DNA of 64,000 nucleotides from Pegoplata infirma (GCA_963921195.1 OY992536.1:240162023-240226022); one strand, 5' to 3'; positions 43,845 through 63,316 are shown, numbered from the stretch's first letter. Translations and numbers: made by a program. Notes: a model not told the origin generated them from the letters alone.

Positions 43845-46584
43845 TAATTAGTCATAACTTTGGATATAACCCATAGATTTTCATTAAACCGACTTTGTTA
43901 GCTTTGTTAAGGTTCAGGGATTTGGGATTAAAGAAAAATTTTAGAATCCCGAAATTTTTGGAATATTTTGAGTCCCGGGATTCTCGGAAATTTTTGAAAA
44001 TTTTCTGGATTTTTAAAAATTTTCAGAGTTTTTTGTCACTTTGGCGTAATCTTTTGTGCACAAACTAAAATATTAATACATATTCGTTTGTGCACAAACG
44101 ATTTGTCATTAGACACGTTTGCTAGTTTGTAGTAAATCGTTTCTATTTTTGCTAAATAATCTTGACAATGGAATCTGACAAATTCCAAAACACGTGTCGA
44201 TTAAGTCTTGCAAAAAAAGGACCAACATAAATAAACTTAAAACAAAAAATAATTTTCTTGAAAATTATACTATGAGAATATCATGGTTTTAATTAGTAAA
44301 GAAAATAATGACCTCGAGCCAGAATAAACATCCTCAAAATATTTTAAATTTTTTTTATAAATATTCAACTGATTTTCAGAACAAGTCAATTGTATTTCAA
44401 AATTTTCCAATTGTATTTCATAAGTAAGTTTTTTTAGTCTAGAAAATATCTTGGAAAAGTTTTGAAAGTTTTTTTCCTTTTTTGTTGGAATTATGGATTC
44501 GGCAAAGCTTCGTTAATGATTTTAGTTGCTTTTAAATTACCAAATAAAAAACTTATTTATATATTTTCATTTAGTATCGGGTTAAAAATAAATGGAGTTT
44601 CTTCATATATAAATTTAGTAAAAAACCTCATGTCAATATTATTTCAAGTTTGCTGCATAATACTTGACAACACAAAACCCCTTTACTTTAACTTTAAAAG
44701 TTTATATTGACATGGTTGTTTTGATAAGTTAAGAGCCAAAAAGTGAATAATAATAACACTGTGCAACAAGTTTTGGGTCATCGCTTTGAGCCTTAATGGC
44801 TTCAACTCCGTATGAAATTGGACCATCAAAAAGACAAAATCACCAAAGGGTTTTTGCAAACTCAATTCGGATTTATTTTTTATGGCCTACTGATTTTTTT
44901 TAAAGGCGTTTGGAAAACGTCAAAAAAGCTTTTAAATTTTTCTCATTTTTTTACCAAAGCTGTGTTAAAAAACTCGACAAGAAATATACTTATGAGCTAA
45001 AAATTGTTTGATAAAATTTTGTGATGATTCTTGTCTTTGACCAAATTAACCCTCAATCTCCCGTTTTTTGACGTAATTTTTTGCTTTTTAAAAATAATTT
45101 ACATGAAAATTTAAAAATAAAAATAATGATCGTCAATGGTGAGTCAAGGCATTATTAATTTTCTTTTCTACAGTTTCTGCATAATTTGGCTCAATATTTA
45201 CGAAATACCCCTCGTGTATATATATTTAGTTTCTATAATCTGGTAAAGTGTTTACGACACTCTTGGGTTGAAGTGTAAAAAGAAGTTTTGTTCTTGTCTT
45301 AGAAAACTCTTCATGAATATTGACTAGTTCAGTGGAGGAAAAAAGTCATACGTGAGCAATTTTATATGACTAGGACCTTTAAAACACAAGAACAGTAAAA
45401 GCTCTCGCTAACTTACAATTTTGATTAATATGTATTAGAGGTTTTCTTATTTTATAATATGGGAGTTTTGTGTAGCATCGCACTATGGTTTCAAATGCAT
45501 TTTTTTGGCATAAATGCGAACAATTAAGCAAAGTCGCTAGGGTTGAATCTGTGATGCTTTTTATCTCTTAGCACAATCTAAAATCGATTTTAAAAAAAAA
45601 AAAAAATGTTGATAAAGTTAATAAGTTTGCAATATTATACGATGAGAGAAACACAACCATAGCGCTTAAAATTAAAATTCAATCAGAAAAACACAAACAA
45701 TAAAATTATTTATATTTTTGTTTTTGTGTTCAATGTAAACTTTTTCTAGTAAAAGCTCTGAAGATGCTACGCGATGTGTAGCGAAATATAGGCAATAAAG
45801 AAATTTACAAACACTTGACCTCGAGCTCGAACAACTTTGTTTTTTACATTTTGATAAAGAAAATGTTCGAATTTTTTTTTTTTTTAATTTTTTGTGAAAA
45901 AAATTTCGTAATCATTACGCTCGGCCGACGGCAAAATGACGCCAAGTATGAATTTAATATAAAACTGGAATTTTTAACAAGAACTACTATCCTTAGGCTT
46001 CAAATCCCTCTTTATAATTTTTTTTTTTTATTTTCTGTTTGTATAATTGTTATATAGTTTTAATCCAGATTTAATTACACGTCTTAAAACGTTCAACTTT
46101 TAAAGCCTATCGGATTGACAGTATTGCGTTTGTTGATTGTCTAAAAAATATTTTAAATTAATTTCTTCTTTTTTAGAGAAAATTATCTTTTATTTACAAT
46201 AGCTTTTACTGTAGTTTCAAAATCTTGTTACTTTAATATTGTTTTGTTTATACAAAATTATTTTGTGTGTATATTTATGGGAGGGTGTTTTTCTGCATGT
46301 TAGTTTGCTAAATATTTAGCCATGTCTTAGATACCGTATGTTGTTTAGTTTTAAATTAATTGAAAAATTTTATAGATGTTATTTTATATAAAGTGGTGGA
46401 ATATGAAGTATATAATTGGTTTAACCTAACTTTACACCATTTGTATTTAAACTCCATTTAAATTCAAAAAGCAGAAAAACTAAATGATCGGAAATTAATT
46501 TAGCACATTCGCCGAGTACATTCGTTAAAACTATTGCAAAGAAGATTTTAAGACAAATTTGGCATAAGTAAAAAAAAAAAAGGT
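43845..46584. other. Intron, nothing firmly recognised
   Basis: GACCTCGAGCCAGAATAAA (44310) and TTGACCTCGAGCTCGAAC (45815) resemble the end motifs of the hairpins at 15.6-17.0 kb, and GATGCTACGCGATGTGTAGCG (45753) is a small dyad. 43920-44030 has GGGATTC / CCGGGATT words. No convincing gene or exon. Confidence 0.4.
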
Positions 46585-47030
46585 AAAAAAGTTAAATTCG
46601 ACTTGGTCGAATCCATGAATACCCTCCATAATGCTAGAAAATGCAAATTTTCTAACGCTACACTAGAAAAAAACCTTGTAAAATTACAAGAAAAATTTGT
46701 AACTTTTTTTGTTTGCAACTTCCTATTTGACAAAAATTCCTAGTAATTTTACAAGATTTTTACCAATATTTTGTAATTTTACAAGGTTTTTACCAAAAAA
46801 ATTGTAAATTAAAAAATTTTTTGATACGATAAAGTTTACAAAGAGGTTTCGTAATTTTACTAGATTTTTTGCTACCTCCTATTTTACGAGAACTCCTAGT
46901 AATTGGACAATCTTTTTACCAATAATTTTGTAATTTTACAAGTTTTTTAAAAATAAAATTGTAAATTTACATATTTTTGGAGCAATTAAAATTACAATTG
47001 TGTGTAAAAACTTTTTTTTTAATTTAAAAA
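46585..47030. repeat. HINE terminus followed by GTAATTTTACAAG-rich repeat
   Basis: 46587-46635 is a HINE start (AAAGTTAAATTCGACTTGG, CCATGAATACCCTCCA). 46659-47020 begins CACTAGAAAAAAACCTTG and is dense in TGTAATTTTACAAG dyads, like the MITEs at 36.0 and 52.3 kb; the right end is unclear. Confidence 0.5.
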
Positions 47031-47335
47031 AAAAAAACAAGTATAAAAGTTAAATTCGACTTGACCGAATCTATGAATACCCTCCACAATGCCCTTTTTA
47101 GAGGGTAGTAAATTTTTTAATGTATAAAAAATTAACAATTTTGATTAGAAATATTTTACTTTGAGTAAAAAACTTTTTTTTGTCATTTTTGTAAAAAAAA
47201 ATAATTTGCTAATTTTTTTTTTTTGAGAAAAATTTTTTTCGGGTGTAAGTTTTTTTTTTATTGTAAAAATATTTCTGAGTGACAAAAATAACCTGTAAAG
47301 TAGTTTTGCGGCTTATAATTGTACTTAAAGCTTGT

Positions 47336-48145
47336 TTTTTTTAAAACTTAATTTTTCTAAAAAGTTTTTAGAAAAATTAAAAATTTGTCTTTCACACTTT
47401 TCTCAATTCAAAACCATGTATAACAAATCAAAAAATTATAATACATAATTATAATTAGAGCCTGAGCTCGACTGTCTTTACAGAAACAATAATTTAAAAA
47501 TAACGATTATAAGTCGCCCTAAGTGGCAATAATCAGTATCTTTGGAAAAATGGCAACACCTAACATTTGTGTCTAAAATATAGACCAGGTCTGGCAATGT
47601 TTGCAAAATAAGTACTTAGATCTGAATTGATGAAGGAGAGGAAGAAGAATAATGATTACTAAAAATAAAAGTTTGTTTACACATAATTACAATAACAACT
47701 CTTCTGTTAGAAAAAACAACAGCAACAACCACACTCGAATTGAAAAAATCAGATTTAGTTGATACTTGCTTAACAGCCTACTTGGCGTATCGGTCTAGAG
47801 TGATTGTACGTTACAAGCAGTTAATAGCAAAGTATTACAGATGATGGGTTCAATCCTTGTCGGCTGCGATCTGTAAATAATTTTCACATATAGAGGTCTA
47901 TTGACTATTAACTGAATAAATTTGACATTAAAAGTTTTTCTGGAGATTATTATAACTGGATAATATGAAACTAGTAGGAAACAAACCAGGATGTCTTAAA
48001 AATTTTTAGAAAAATTAAAAATTTTTCTTGCACACTTTTCTCAATTCAAAACCATAAATAACAAATCAAAAAAATAATAATACATAATTATAATTAGAGC
48101 CTAAGCTCGACTGTCTTTACAGAAACAATAATTTAAAAAACTCGG
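47336..48145. repeat. Composite insertion flanked by about 145-bp direct repeats
   Basis: Direct repeats at 47363-47505 and 48001-48140 are about 93% alike by eye (GAAAAATTAAAAATTT, ACACTTTTCTCAATTCAAAA, GCCTGAGCTCGACTGTCTTT versus GCCTAAGCTCGACTGTCTTT, ACAGAAACAATAATTTAAAA). They bracket about 500 bp that includes a tRNA-like promoter. The repeats do not begin TG or end CA, so an LTR/TRIM reading is not established. Confidence 0.6.
47780..47880 (+). repeat. tRNA-derived SINE-like segment with A and B boxes
   Basis: TGGCGTATCGG (47783-47793) resembles a pol III A box, and GGTTCAATCC (47847-47856) is a perfect B box. The spacing of 64 bp between box starts is long but within what a tRNA with a long variable arm, or a drifted SINE head, allows. 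A full cloverleaf could not be drawn, so it is not called as a functional tRNA. Confidence 0.5.
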
Positions 48146-48701
48146 GTTTTTCAACACGTGAATTTTTGGTGAAACCAACCTGAAATTAAGGGTTTTGCTA
48201 ATAACTTTTGAACCACTAGACCGATTTGGCTGAGATTTAAAACAAGCTGGGACAGAGGAACGACAAATATATATGTTACACGTCAGCACTCTCAGAATTG
48301 CCATTAGAAAGTTACCGTGTGTTTTATCTCGTAAATTCATGAAAAACCCTTGCCGAAATTCAGTCTTTTGCTCATAACTTTTGAACCACTGGACTGATTT
48401 CGCTGGATTGCAATACCAACTTCACCAGTTGGTATTGCAAACTTCAACATATATGCCAAACTTCAGGAGCTTCCGTAAAGTCTTTCAAAAGTTAGCGTGT
48501 TTGCAACAGAAAGACTGACTGACGGACAGACTGACTGACGAACAGACGGACGGACGGACATCGCTAGATCGTCTTAAAATTGATCGAGGATCATGAATAT
48601 AGATACTTTATGGGGTCTTAGACCAATAATTCGAGGTGTTACAAACGGAATGACAAACTTATATATACCCTTTATCGCTAGAGTGAGTGGAGGGTATAAA
48701 A

Positions 48702-49970
48702 AACAAGTAAGAAAGCTTTATTCGGTACCTTTAAATACCCTCCACAATGTTACTCATTGTAAACATTCAAAAACATATATTTTTTTTTGATTTGTTTAGT
48801 TTTTAGATTTTTTAATAGTTCTATTATAATTATAATATATTAGGTGAACATTTTAAATACAATGGGTTTTCATTGAAATGCAATACATTTTTCAAATCCA
48901 TATGCGTATGATCAATATTTAACTCAAATAAAACAAAAGTGATCACTCATACGCCCCATCGCACTGTGGCCGAAATCTCTGATCTGAGCGGCATTTAAGT
49001 TAAAATTAAAAAATTCAAATCGGTAAATGTTGTGCACTGTATCGGTTACCTATACTTTACAGAGAAAATTGGAGTTTTCACTTTTGTTTTGCTTTTCATA
49101 TTTGCACAACGTCACAAAGTCATGGCAAATCAAGGAGCGCATCCAAATTCATGCTTGATTCCCTAAGGTGATGTCACAATTTAGATAACTATTTGGTAGC
49201 ACCGAAAGAGCTCTCTTAAGATGCACTAAAATCATGTGTCTTTTCAGCTCTAATTGGAGCATTCGTTCGTTTCATTTTTATTATCCACAAACAATTTTAT
49301 ATTAAAAGTTAAAAAAAAAAATAATTTTAAAAAATAAATTTCAATTTTATTTTAAAATTTCTCCACTTGCTTTTACTGCATCCAAAATAATGCTCTTTAA
49401 ATGCGATACGGTATGTTATAAAAAGAAGCTGTGCTGCCAAAATTTCGATTTATTTTTGCTGGGATATTAAACTTAATTTTTTTTTTATAATTTAAGTTTT
49501 TGAAATTTTTTTTTTAAATTTTGTTAAGCTTCAATAATCGAAATATTTATATATTAAAGACTCTCCTGTTTTTGGTTTTCTAAAAGCTTAATGAAAAAAC
49601 CACAAAAGCCTCAAAATACCAAAATAATAGCATCAATCAAATTTAATTTAATGTAAAATCAACATGCATACTTCAGACACTAAATATAGAAATACACACA
49701 CACACAAACATACCAATACAGATATAAACCGCTTGATTTGTGGTATTTTGTGAATGTGACAAAAACAATAAAGATGTTGTTATTAGATGATTATATTATT
49801 CATACATATGTATTTAGAAAATTTTATTTATGCATATGAAAAGAAAAACAATACACATTAATATACACTCACTACATAAGAAATGACAAGAAATTTTAAT
49901 ATGTTAATAAAGTTATGAGAAACAAATAAAAGCGTAGTCGGAGGGAAGGGATATAATTATGACTTGTAGA
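48702..49970. other. HINE start fragment, then unique-looking AT-rich intron
   Basis: 48702-48760 is a HINE terminus (TTCGGTACCTTTAAATACCC, TCCACAATG). 48930-49260 has ordinary base composition (CATACGCCCCATCGCACTGTG, GAAAGAGCTCTCTTAAGATG) but no open frame. The rest is AT-rich. Confidence 0.4.
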
Positions 49971-49974
49971 AAAT

Positions 49975-50280
49975 TAATGATTTTGTGACATTTTTCCTAT
50001 GGAAATAGCTGCTGATTTTGAGAGATGTTTCTTAAAGATAAAGTCTTAGATTCTTAAATTATGGCACATTTTTGCCATAGAAGAAGTCTTTGGTTCTAAG
50101 ACATTTTTTGTATAGGAAAAGTTTCTGTTTCCGAAACTTTTCGTTGCAACAATTTCTTAGTACACATTCTATCGAAAAAAAATTCCTTTCAGAAATTTTT
50201 TGATTAATTGGTATAATTTCCACATTTTCCCAACTTATCCTATTATAAAAAGGCGTCTCTGTTAAAAACATTTTGGTATT
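49975..50280. repeat. 35-bp satellite remnant (array 3, strongly decayed)
   Basis: A handful of diverged units, for example ATAGAAGAAGTCTTTGG, TTCTAAGACATTTTTTGTAT, AGGAAAAGTTTCTG. The family is recognisable from the GAAAAAGTCT...AGACATTTTT order, but few exact dyads remain. Confidence 0.5.
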
Positions 50281-50470
50281 TAAAGATCAACAAATAATGT
50301 TTGGATAAAAGTTAGTAAATTATATACTGTTCTTTTCTTTACATTCATAAACATACAAATGTAGAATTTTCAAAAAAGATAAATAACAATTAAAAAATCA
50401 GATACTTATTATACAAAAGTATCAAAAAATGTATAATACGGTTTTATAAATACACACAACAGTAGCAATA

Positions 50471-52305
50471 TTTATGTATATGGGGCATTCCATGTCAAAT
50501 CGGACACTTTAAAAATTTTTTTATTTTAGATTTTCCAAAATTGTTTACAGTTTTTAGTACCCTTCGAAGACTACTTCGTGGTAAATTTTCAGATTTTTTT
50601 GATGACCCGTTCAAAAGATATCGAATTTTTAAAAATTGGTAGTTTGTTCCTTTACTCAAACTTCCTTTACTCATAACTTCTTCAATAATGGTCCAAATTT
50701 CATTTTTTTTTTTCAAATTTTTTTTTTACGTACTTTTGAAAAAAATCCCAAGAAATTCTTAAAAACGCTATAGTATGCGATTTTTAAGTTTTAAAATTTA
50801 AATCTCATTTTTGAAAATGTTTGTACTCTTCGATTTTTTTTGAAATTTTTTTGTGTAAAATTTCTATCGATTCTACAAACTTTTTGCCCAGGAGGATCGT
50901 GGGATAACAATTATTACTATTTTTTAAAATTTTTTGAAAAAATTTTATTGTAATTTTCCAATTTTAAAATCATTTCTACTGCTCCAATGGTGCGTCATAG
51001 AGGAGTTATTTATGAGACCGACCCCTATTAATTTTTACGTCCTGACATTTCTTTGGAACAAACTAATACCCTATCTCCAATTTCTAAGGGGGCTCCCACA
51101 CAAAATGACATTTTTTAAAATTTGCTCCAACCGCTCTAACTGCCCTAATAGTGCCCTTAGAGCAACAAAATGTATGACCGACCCACAATATCTTTTTAGT
51201 GCAAACATTTTCTCTGAACACACCTACCCTCTATCTTTAACTGTTAAGGCTGTCCCCATACAATTTCTTTTTTGTAAATTTGTTTTATTTTATCAGCTTC
51301 TACCGATCCAACGGTGCGTCCGAGAGGGGTCATTGGTGAGACCGACCTCCATTTATTTTTACCCTAAAACATTTTTTTAGAACATACCTATGCCCTATCT
51401 CCACTCCCAAAGTAGGCTTCCATTCAAAATTACATTTTTATAAAATTTGCTCCAACTGTTATTTGTATGGGAGCCTACTTAGGGAGTGGAGATAGGGCGT
51501 AGGTATATTTTAAAAAAATATTTTAGGTTAAAAATAAATGTGGGTCGGTCTCACTAATGACCCCACTCGGACGCACCATTGGACCGGTAGAAGCTGATTA
51601 AATAAAACAAATTTACAAAAAATAAAAAAATGTATGGGGACCGCCTTAACAATTAGAGATAGATGGTAGGTGTGTTCAGAGAAAATGTTTTTACAAAAAA
51701 AATATTGTGGGTCGGTCATATATTTTGTTGCTCTAAGGGCACTAGTAGGGCAGTTAGAGCGGCTGGAGCAAATTTAAAAAATGACGTTTTGTGTGGGAGC
51801 CCCCTTAGAAATTGGATAGGGTATTAATTTGTTCCAAAGAAATGTTAAGACGTTGAAATTAATGGAGGTCGGTCTTATAAATGGCCTTTCTATGACGCAC
51901 CATTGGAGCAGTAGAAATGATTTTAAGATTGGAAAATTACAATAACATTTTTTCAAAAAATTTTAAAAATAGTATCGATTAAAGTTTTACACAAAAAATT
52001 TTCAAAAAAATCGAAGAGTACAAACATTTTCAAAAATGAGATTTACATTTTTAAACTTAAAAATCTCATACTAAGGTGATTTTAAGAATTTTTTGGTTTT
52101 TTTTTTTAAAGTACGTAAAAAAAAAATTTTTGAAAAAAAAAAATTGAAATTTGGACCATTATTGAAGAAGTTATGAGTAAAAGAAGTTTGAGTAAAGGAA
52201 CAAACTACCAATTTTTAAAAATTTGATATCTTCATCAAAAAAATCTGAAAATTTACCACGAAGGAGTTTTCGAAGGGTCCTATTTGACATGGAGTGCCCC
52301 ATATA
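50471..52305. mobile_element. 1.8-kb palindromic foldback element
   Basis: The left end TGGGGCATTCCATGTCAAAT and right end ATTTGACATGGAGTGCCCCA bound two arms that pair to a centre near 51440 (loop about 40-50 bp). Examples: GTTCAAAAGATATCG versus a CGTTCA-deleted GATATC at 52225, CAAACTTCCTTTACTCATAA versus TTATGAGTAAAAGAAGTTTG, AGTTATTTATGAGACCGACC versus GGTCGGTCTTATAAATGGCC, GAGTGGAGATAGGGC versus GCCCTATCTCCACTC. TATA lies on both outer sides. Each arm contains the two modules tandemly arrayed at 29.2-30.1 kb. Three stop-free frames here fall in the arms on both strands and are not genes. Confidence 0.85.
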
Positions 52306-52693
52306 CACTCAAAAAAAAAAGCACTGTCAAATTACTAGAAATTGTCTCGTAAGCCTATTTTATCAACATTTGACAGTTTTCCTTGTTTTTTTTTTAACAA
52401 ATAGTTTTCGATCGATATTTATATTTTTCTTTTAATTTTACAGTTTTTCTTGTAATATTACAAATTTCCAAGATTTTTTTACAAAATAAATCTAGTAAAA
52501 TTACGAAACCTCCTTTTAAGTTTTATTGCGTCAAAAAATTGTAAATTTACAATTTTTTTGGTAAAAAGTTTGTAAAAAAACAAAATTATTAGTAAAATGC
52601 TTGTAAATAACAAGGAATTCTTGTCAAATATGAGGTAGCAAAAATAAGTTACAAGTTTTTCTTGTAATTTGACAAAGTTTTCTTTTGTGTGTA
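52304..52693. mobile_element. TA-flanked MITE abutting the palindrome
   Basis: The element is 52306-52691. The ends are CACTCAAAAAAAAAAGCAC and, inverted, AACTTTGTCAAATTACAAG...TTTTGTGTG. TA occurs on both sides. Inner TIR words CTGTCAAATTACTAGAA and TTCTTGTAATTTGACA pair. It entered the TATA at the edge of the 50.5-52.3 kb element. Confidence 0.65.
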
Positions 52694-53220
52694 GAACAAA
52701 TAATTTTAAAAACATATCACAAACAATATAATAAATTAAATAGATTTTAAACATTAAACAATATCAATAAACAAACGTGCAGATACAAAAAATTGTTGTA
52801 AATTTAAAAATAAAATTTATTTTAAAGTTTTATTTTTTTTTTGTTTTTTGTGATAAAAGAATGGTTTAAATGCTAATGAAGTTGTAAAATGTTTACATGA
52901 CTTTTAAACTTGTTTATATATCTATGTATTAATGTAAACATGTGTTTGTGTCTGTGGCATAACACCTTTGACAAATTTTTCATATATAATTTGGTATGAG
53001 TGTTAATGTATTTGTAAGTGTGTTTGTCAGGGACTATAAGTAAAAACTTTATAAAATATTGTAAAAGTGTCACAAAGTTAAGCTTAAAATATTATATTCA
53101 CACTTTATTAAGGAGCCAAACATTATAATAGAAACTAAACACTCAATATAAAACTTCAGTAAAAAAATCTGTTATTAGAAAAATAGGAAGGTAGAACTAC
53201 AGCCAGGATCCAACATATAT
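52694..53220. other. AT-rich intron, nothing recognised
   Basis: No repeat boundary or open frame of interest; includes GTGTTTGTGTCTGTGGC and TG-rich words. Confidence 0.4.
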
Positions 53221-53221
53221 T

Positions 53222-54330
53222 TTATAGAATTTTTCTATAAGCACAATGTCCAGGAATCTGAGACTTTTTCTATAAGCATAATGTCTCAGAATCTGAGACT
53301 TTTTCTATAAGAAAAATGTCTCAGAATCTGAGACTTTTTCTATAAGAAAAATGTCTCAGAATCTGAGACTTTTTCTATAAGAAAATGTCTCAGAATCTGA
53401 GACTTTTTCTATAAGAAAAATGTCTCAGAATCTGAGACTTTTTCTATAAGAAAAATGTCTCAGAATCTGAGACTTTTTCTATAAGAAAAATGTCTCTGAA
53501 TCTGAGACTTTTTCTATAAGAAAAATGTCTTAGAATCTGAGACTTTTTCTATAAGAAAAATGTCTTAGAATCTGAGACTTTTTCTATAAGAAAAATGTCT
53601 CAGAATCTGAGACTTTTTCTATAAGAAAAATGTCTCAGAATCTGAGACTTTTTCTATAAGAAAAATGTCTCAGAATCTGAGACTTTTTCTATAAGAAAAA
53701 TGTCTCAGAATCTAAGACTTTTTCTATAAGAAAAATGTCTCAGAATCTGAGACTTTTTCTATAAGAAAAATGTCTCAGAATCTGAGACTTTTTCTATAAG
53801 AAAAATGTCTCAGAATCTGAGACTTTTCTATAAGAAAAATGTCTCAGAATCTGAGACTTTTTCTATAAGAAAAATGTCTCAGAATCTGAGACTTTTTCTA
53901 CAAGAAAAATGTCTCAGAATCTGAGACTTTTTCTATAAGAACAATTTCTCAAAATCTGAGACTTTTTGTATAAGAAAAATGTCTTAAAATCTGAAACTTT
54001 TTCTAAGAAAAAATGTCTCAGAACTTGAGAATTTTTCTTATAGAAACATTTCTCAGAATCTGAGACTTCTTCCATAAAAAAGTGTCACAGCATCTTAGAA
54101 TTTTCTTCAGGAAAAATGTCTCAGAATTTGAGACTTTTTCTATAGAAAAAATGTTTCAGAATTTGAGATATTTTCTATAAGCAAAATGTCTCAGAATCTG
54201 AGTATTTTTCTATAGGAAAAATATCTTCGAATCTGAAACGTTTTCAATAGGAAAAATGTTTCAGAATCGTAGTGATTTTCTATAAGAAAATTCTCAGAAT
54301 CTGAGTCTTTTTCTTTAGGAATGTCATCTT
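53222..54330. repeat. 35-bp satellite array 4 (homogeneous)
   Basis: About 30 units. The unit reads ATGTCTCAGAATCTGAGA followed by CTTTTTCTATAAGAAAA, 35 bp. Between about 53270 and 53930 the units are nearly identical, with single-base changes only (for example CTCTGAATC, CTTAGAATC, TCTACAAG); they decay from 53940 on. The 15-bp dyad TCTCAGAATCTGAGA is perfect in most units, and TTTTTCTATAAGAAAAA is a second near-dyad. No transcript or coding role is apparent. Confidence 0.95.
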
Positions 54331-54980
54331 ATTATCTTGGCTATTGTTAGTTGTTTTTTAACTGAATTATTATTTTGAGTGTTTACTTTAAGCTTACACT
54401 TGCATATGTTTGTGTAATTGTTAGTATGCATGTGTAAAACATTTTATGATAACAGCTTGTTAGAAGTATGTTAACTAGTTACATAGTTTCTTACTTTAAA
54501 ATATGCACTATGCATATTTTTTGTGTAATGTACATATTTACGAAGATATACACTCAAAATAAAAACTCTGTAAAAAATCTTTGCCAAAACTGTAAAAAAT
54601 TTATATTTGTTGAAAAAAATAAGGTTTTTGCTTTAAGAAATAATGCATTTGAAAATTAATTAATAATTTATTAACGTTATTAGTTAGAAGTTCTTAAAAA
54701 ATGCTGTGGTACCTCGTCGAACAATTTTATTACTTTAAACAATTATTTTATTAATTGCTTAAATTCGCAAAAATATTGGCTTTTATAGCAAATATTTTTG
54801 CAAATTAACACAAAAAAATAAAAATGAAACGAATAAGTTTAGTGAGTCTATTTATACCGAAAAATCTTCGGGAATTGGGCTGAGGAACTACAGTTTCATT
54901 ATTTACACAACAAATACGTTTTAAATCGACATACTTTTTATTTTGAGTTTAAAATGCTATCATGTTAATATGTATGTTTC
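54331..54980. other. AT-rich intron with one MITE-like end
   Basis: TACACTCAAAATAAAAACTC at 54549 resembles the CACTCAAAA family terminus; the matching end was not found. No gene. Confidence 0.4.
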
Positions 54981-55381
54981 TACACTCAAAAAATTATGTA
55001 GGTAAATTCCAGTGAATATTCACTTAAAACAAATGAACTTTTATTTAAAAACCATTCCAGTGTTTTTTCTTTTAAAATAAAAACACAATACAGTCAATTT
55101 TAAATGCTAATTTAATGACTAACCAAAACATTAAAAAACTAGTGAATATTCAATTATTTTGTATTGAAAAACAGTAAAACTATAGAAGAAATTTTTTACT
55201 GCCGAAATTAAATGTAACAGAAAATTCGTTTTTAATACAGTAAATTATTTTTTTAAAACTACAGAAACAGTAGAAAATAAGAAGTCCATAATAAAATTAA
55301 TGATTTTTCTTTTAAAATAACTTTACTGATTATTTTTTAAAATAACATACAAACAGTTAATGACATAATTTTCTTAGTGTA
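54981..55381. mobile_element. TA-flanked MITE, about 400 bp
   Basis: The element is 54983-55379. The ends are CACTCAAAAAATTATGT and, inverted, ACATAATTTTCTTAGTG. TA at 54981-54982 and 55380-55381. The interior is A-rich with TTTTCTTTTAAAATAA repeated. Non-coding. Confidence 0.7.
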
Positions 55382-55774
55382 AGAATATGTTTGTATATGT
55401 TTCCCCACACTCATACCTATGCAGTGGTTTGTAGTTGTTGCAGTAGTTGTGGTAATTTTGGTATGCATTTAACATTGTTATTATATACATTAGGGTGCCA
55501 GGAATAATGAAGTATTTCAAATTTCATCGATCGCCGGACAAAAAAAAAAAAATTTGCTAAAAAATTTAACATAGAGTTAGTAGCCCAAAATAAACCACAA
55601 TTTTCCCGGCAATCAACGAAAATCGACAAAAGTCATTTTTATACCCTCCACTCTAGTGATAGAGGGTATATATAAGTTTGTCATTCCGTATGTAACACAT
55701 TTAAATATTGGTTTAGGACCCCATAAAGTATATATATTAATGATCCTTGATCGATTCTAAGTCGATCTAGCGAT

Positions 55775-63188
<7,414 letters not shown>

Positions 63189-63316
63189 TGAAATCACGTT
63201 TTTGGCTATAATCCAGAACCGATTTAAACGCCTGGGGTACCAAAAGTTGCGTATTTCTCCTAGGCAGAATCTGATGGGCTTTTTTTTTTAAATCGGTTAA
63301 GTATTTTAAAAGTTAT

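Larger units (their letters stand above)
47036..48697 (-). mobile_element. HINE, reversed, with composite insertion
   Basis: It starts AACAAGTATAAAAGTTAAATT, CGACTTGACCGAATC, ATACCCTCCACAATG. It ends with a degenerate core (GACTGACTGACGGACAG, AGACGGACGGACGGAC at 48520-48560), CATCGCTAGATCGTC, GATACTTTATGGGGTC, CGAGGTGTTACAAACGG, TAGAGTGAGTGGAGGGTA. Compared with the 33-kb copy, about 800 bp (47336-48145) are inserted between AAAGCTTG and CACGTGAATTT. A new HINE start (AACAAGTAAGAAAGC) follows at 48702. Confidence 0.7.

Noticed and set aside
44462..44710. 82-codon frame with hydrophobic stretches
   Set aside because: No start context, similarity, splice border or cysteine pattern; AT-rich chance frame within the long intron.
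47780..47880. A functional tRNA gene
   Set aside because: A and B boxes are present but no acceptor stem or full cloverleaf can be drawn, so it is kept only as a SINE-like segment.
50934..51956. Several 60-148-codon frames on both strands around 51 kb
   Set aside because: They are mirrored readings of the two arms of one palindrome; residues such as MTDPQYxFxxNIFSEHTY appear on both strands because the arms are inverted copies.
53222..54330. 35-bp repeats resembling a CRISPR array
   Set aside because: There are no unique spacers, units are directly adjacent, and the setting is a fly-type intron.
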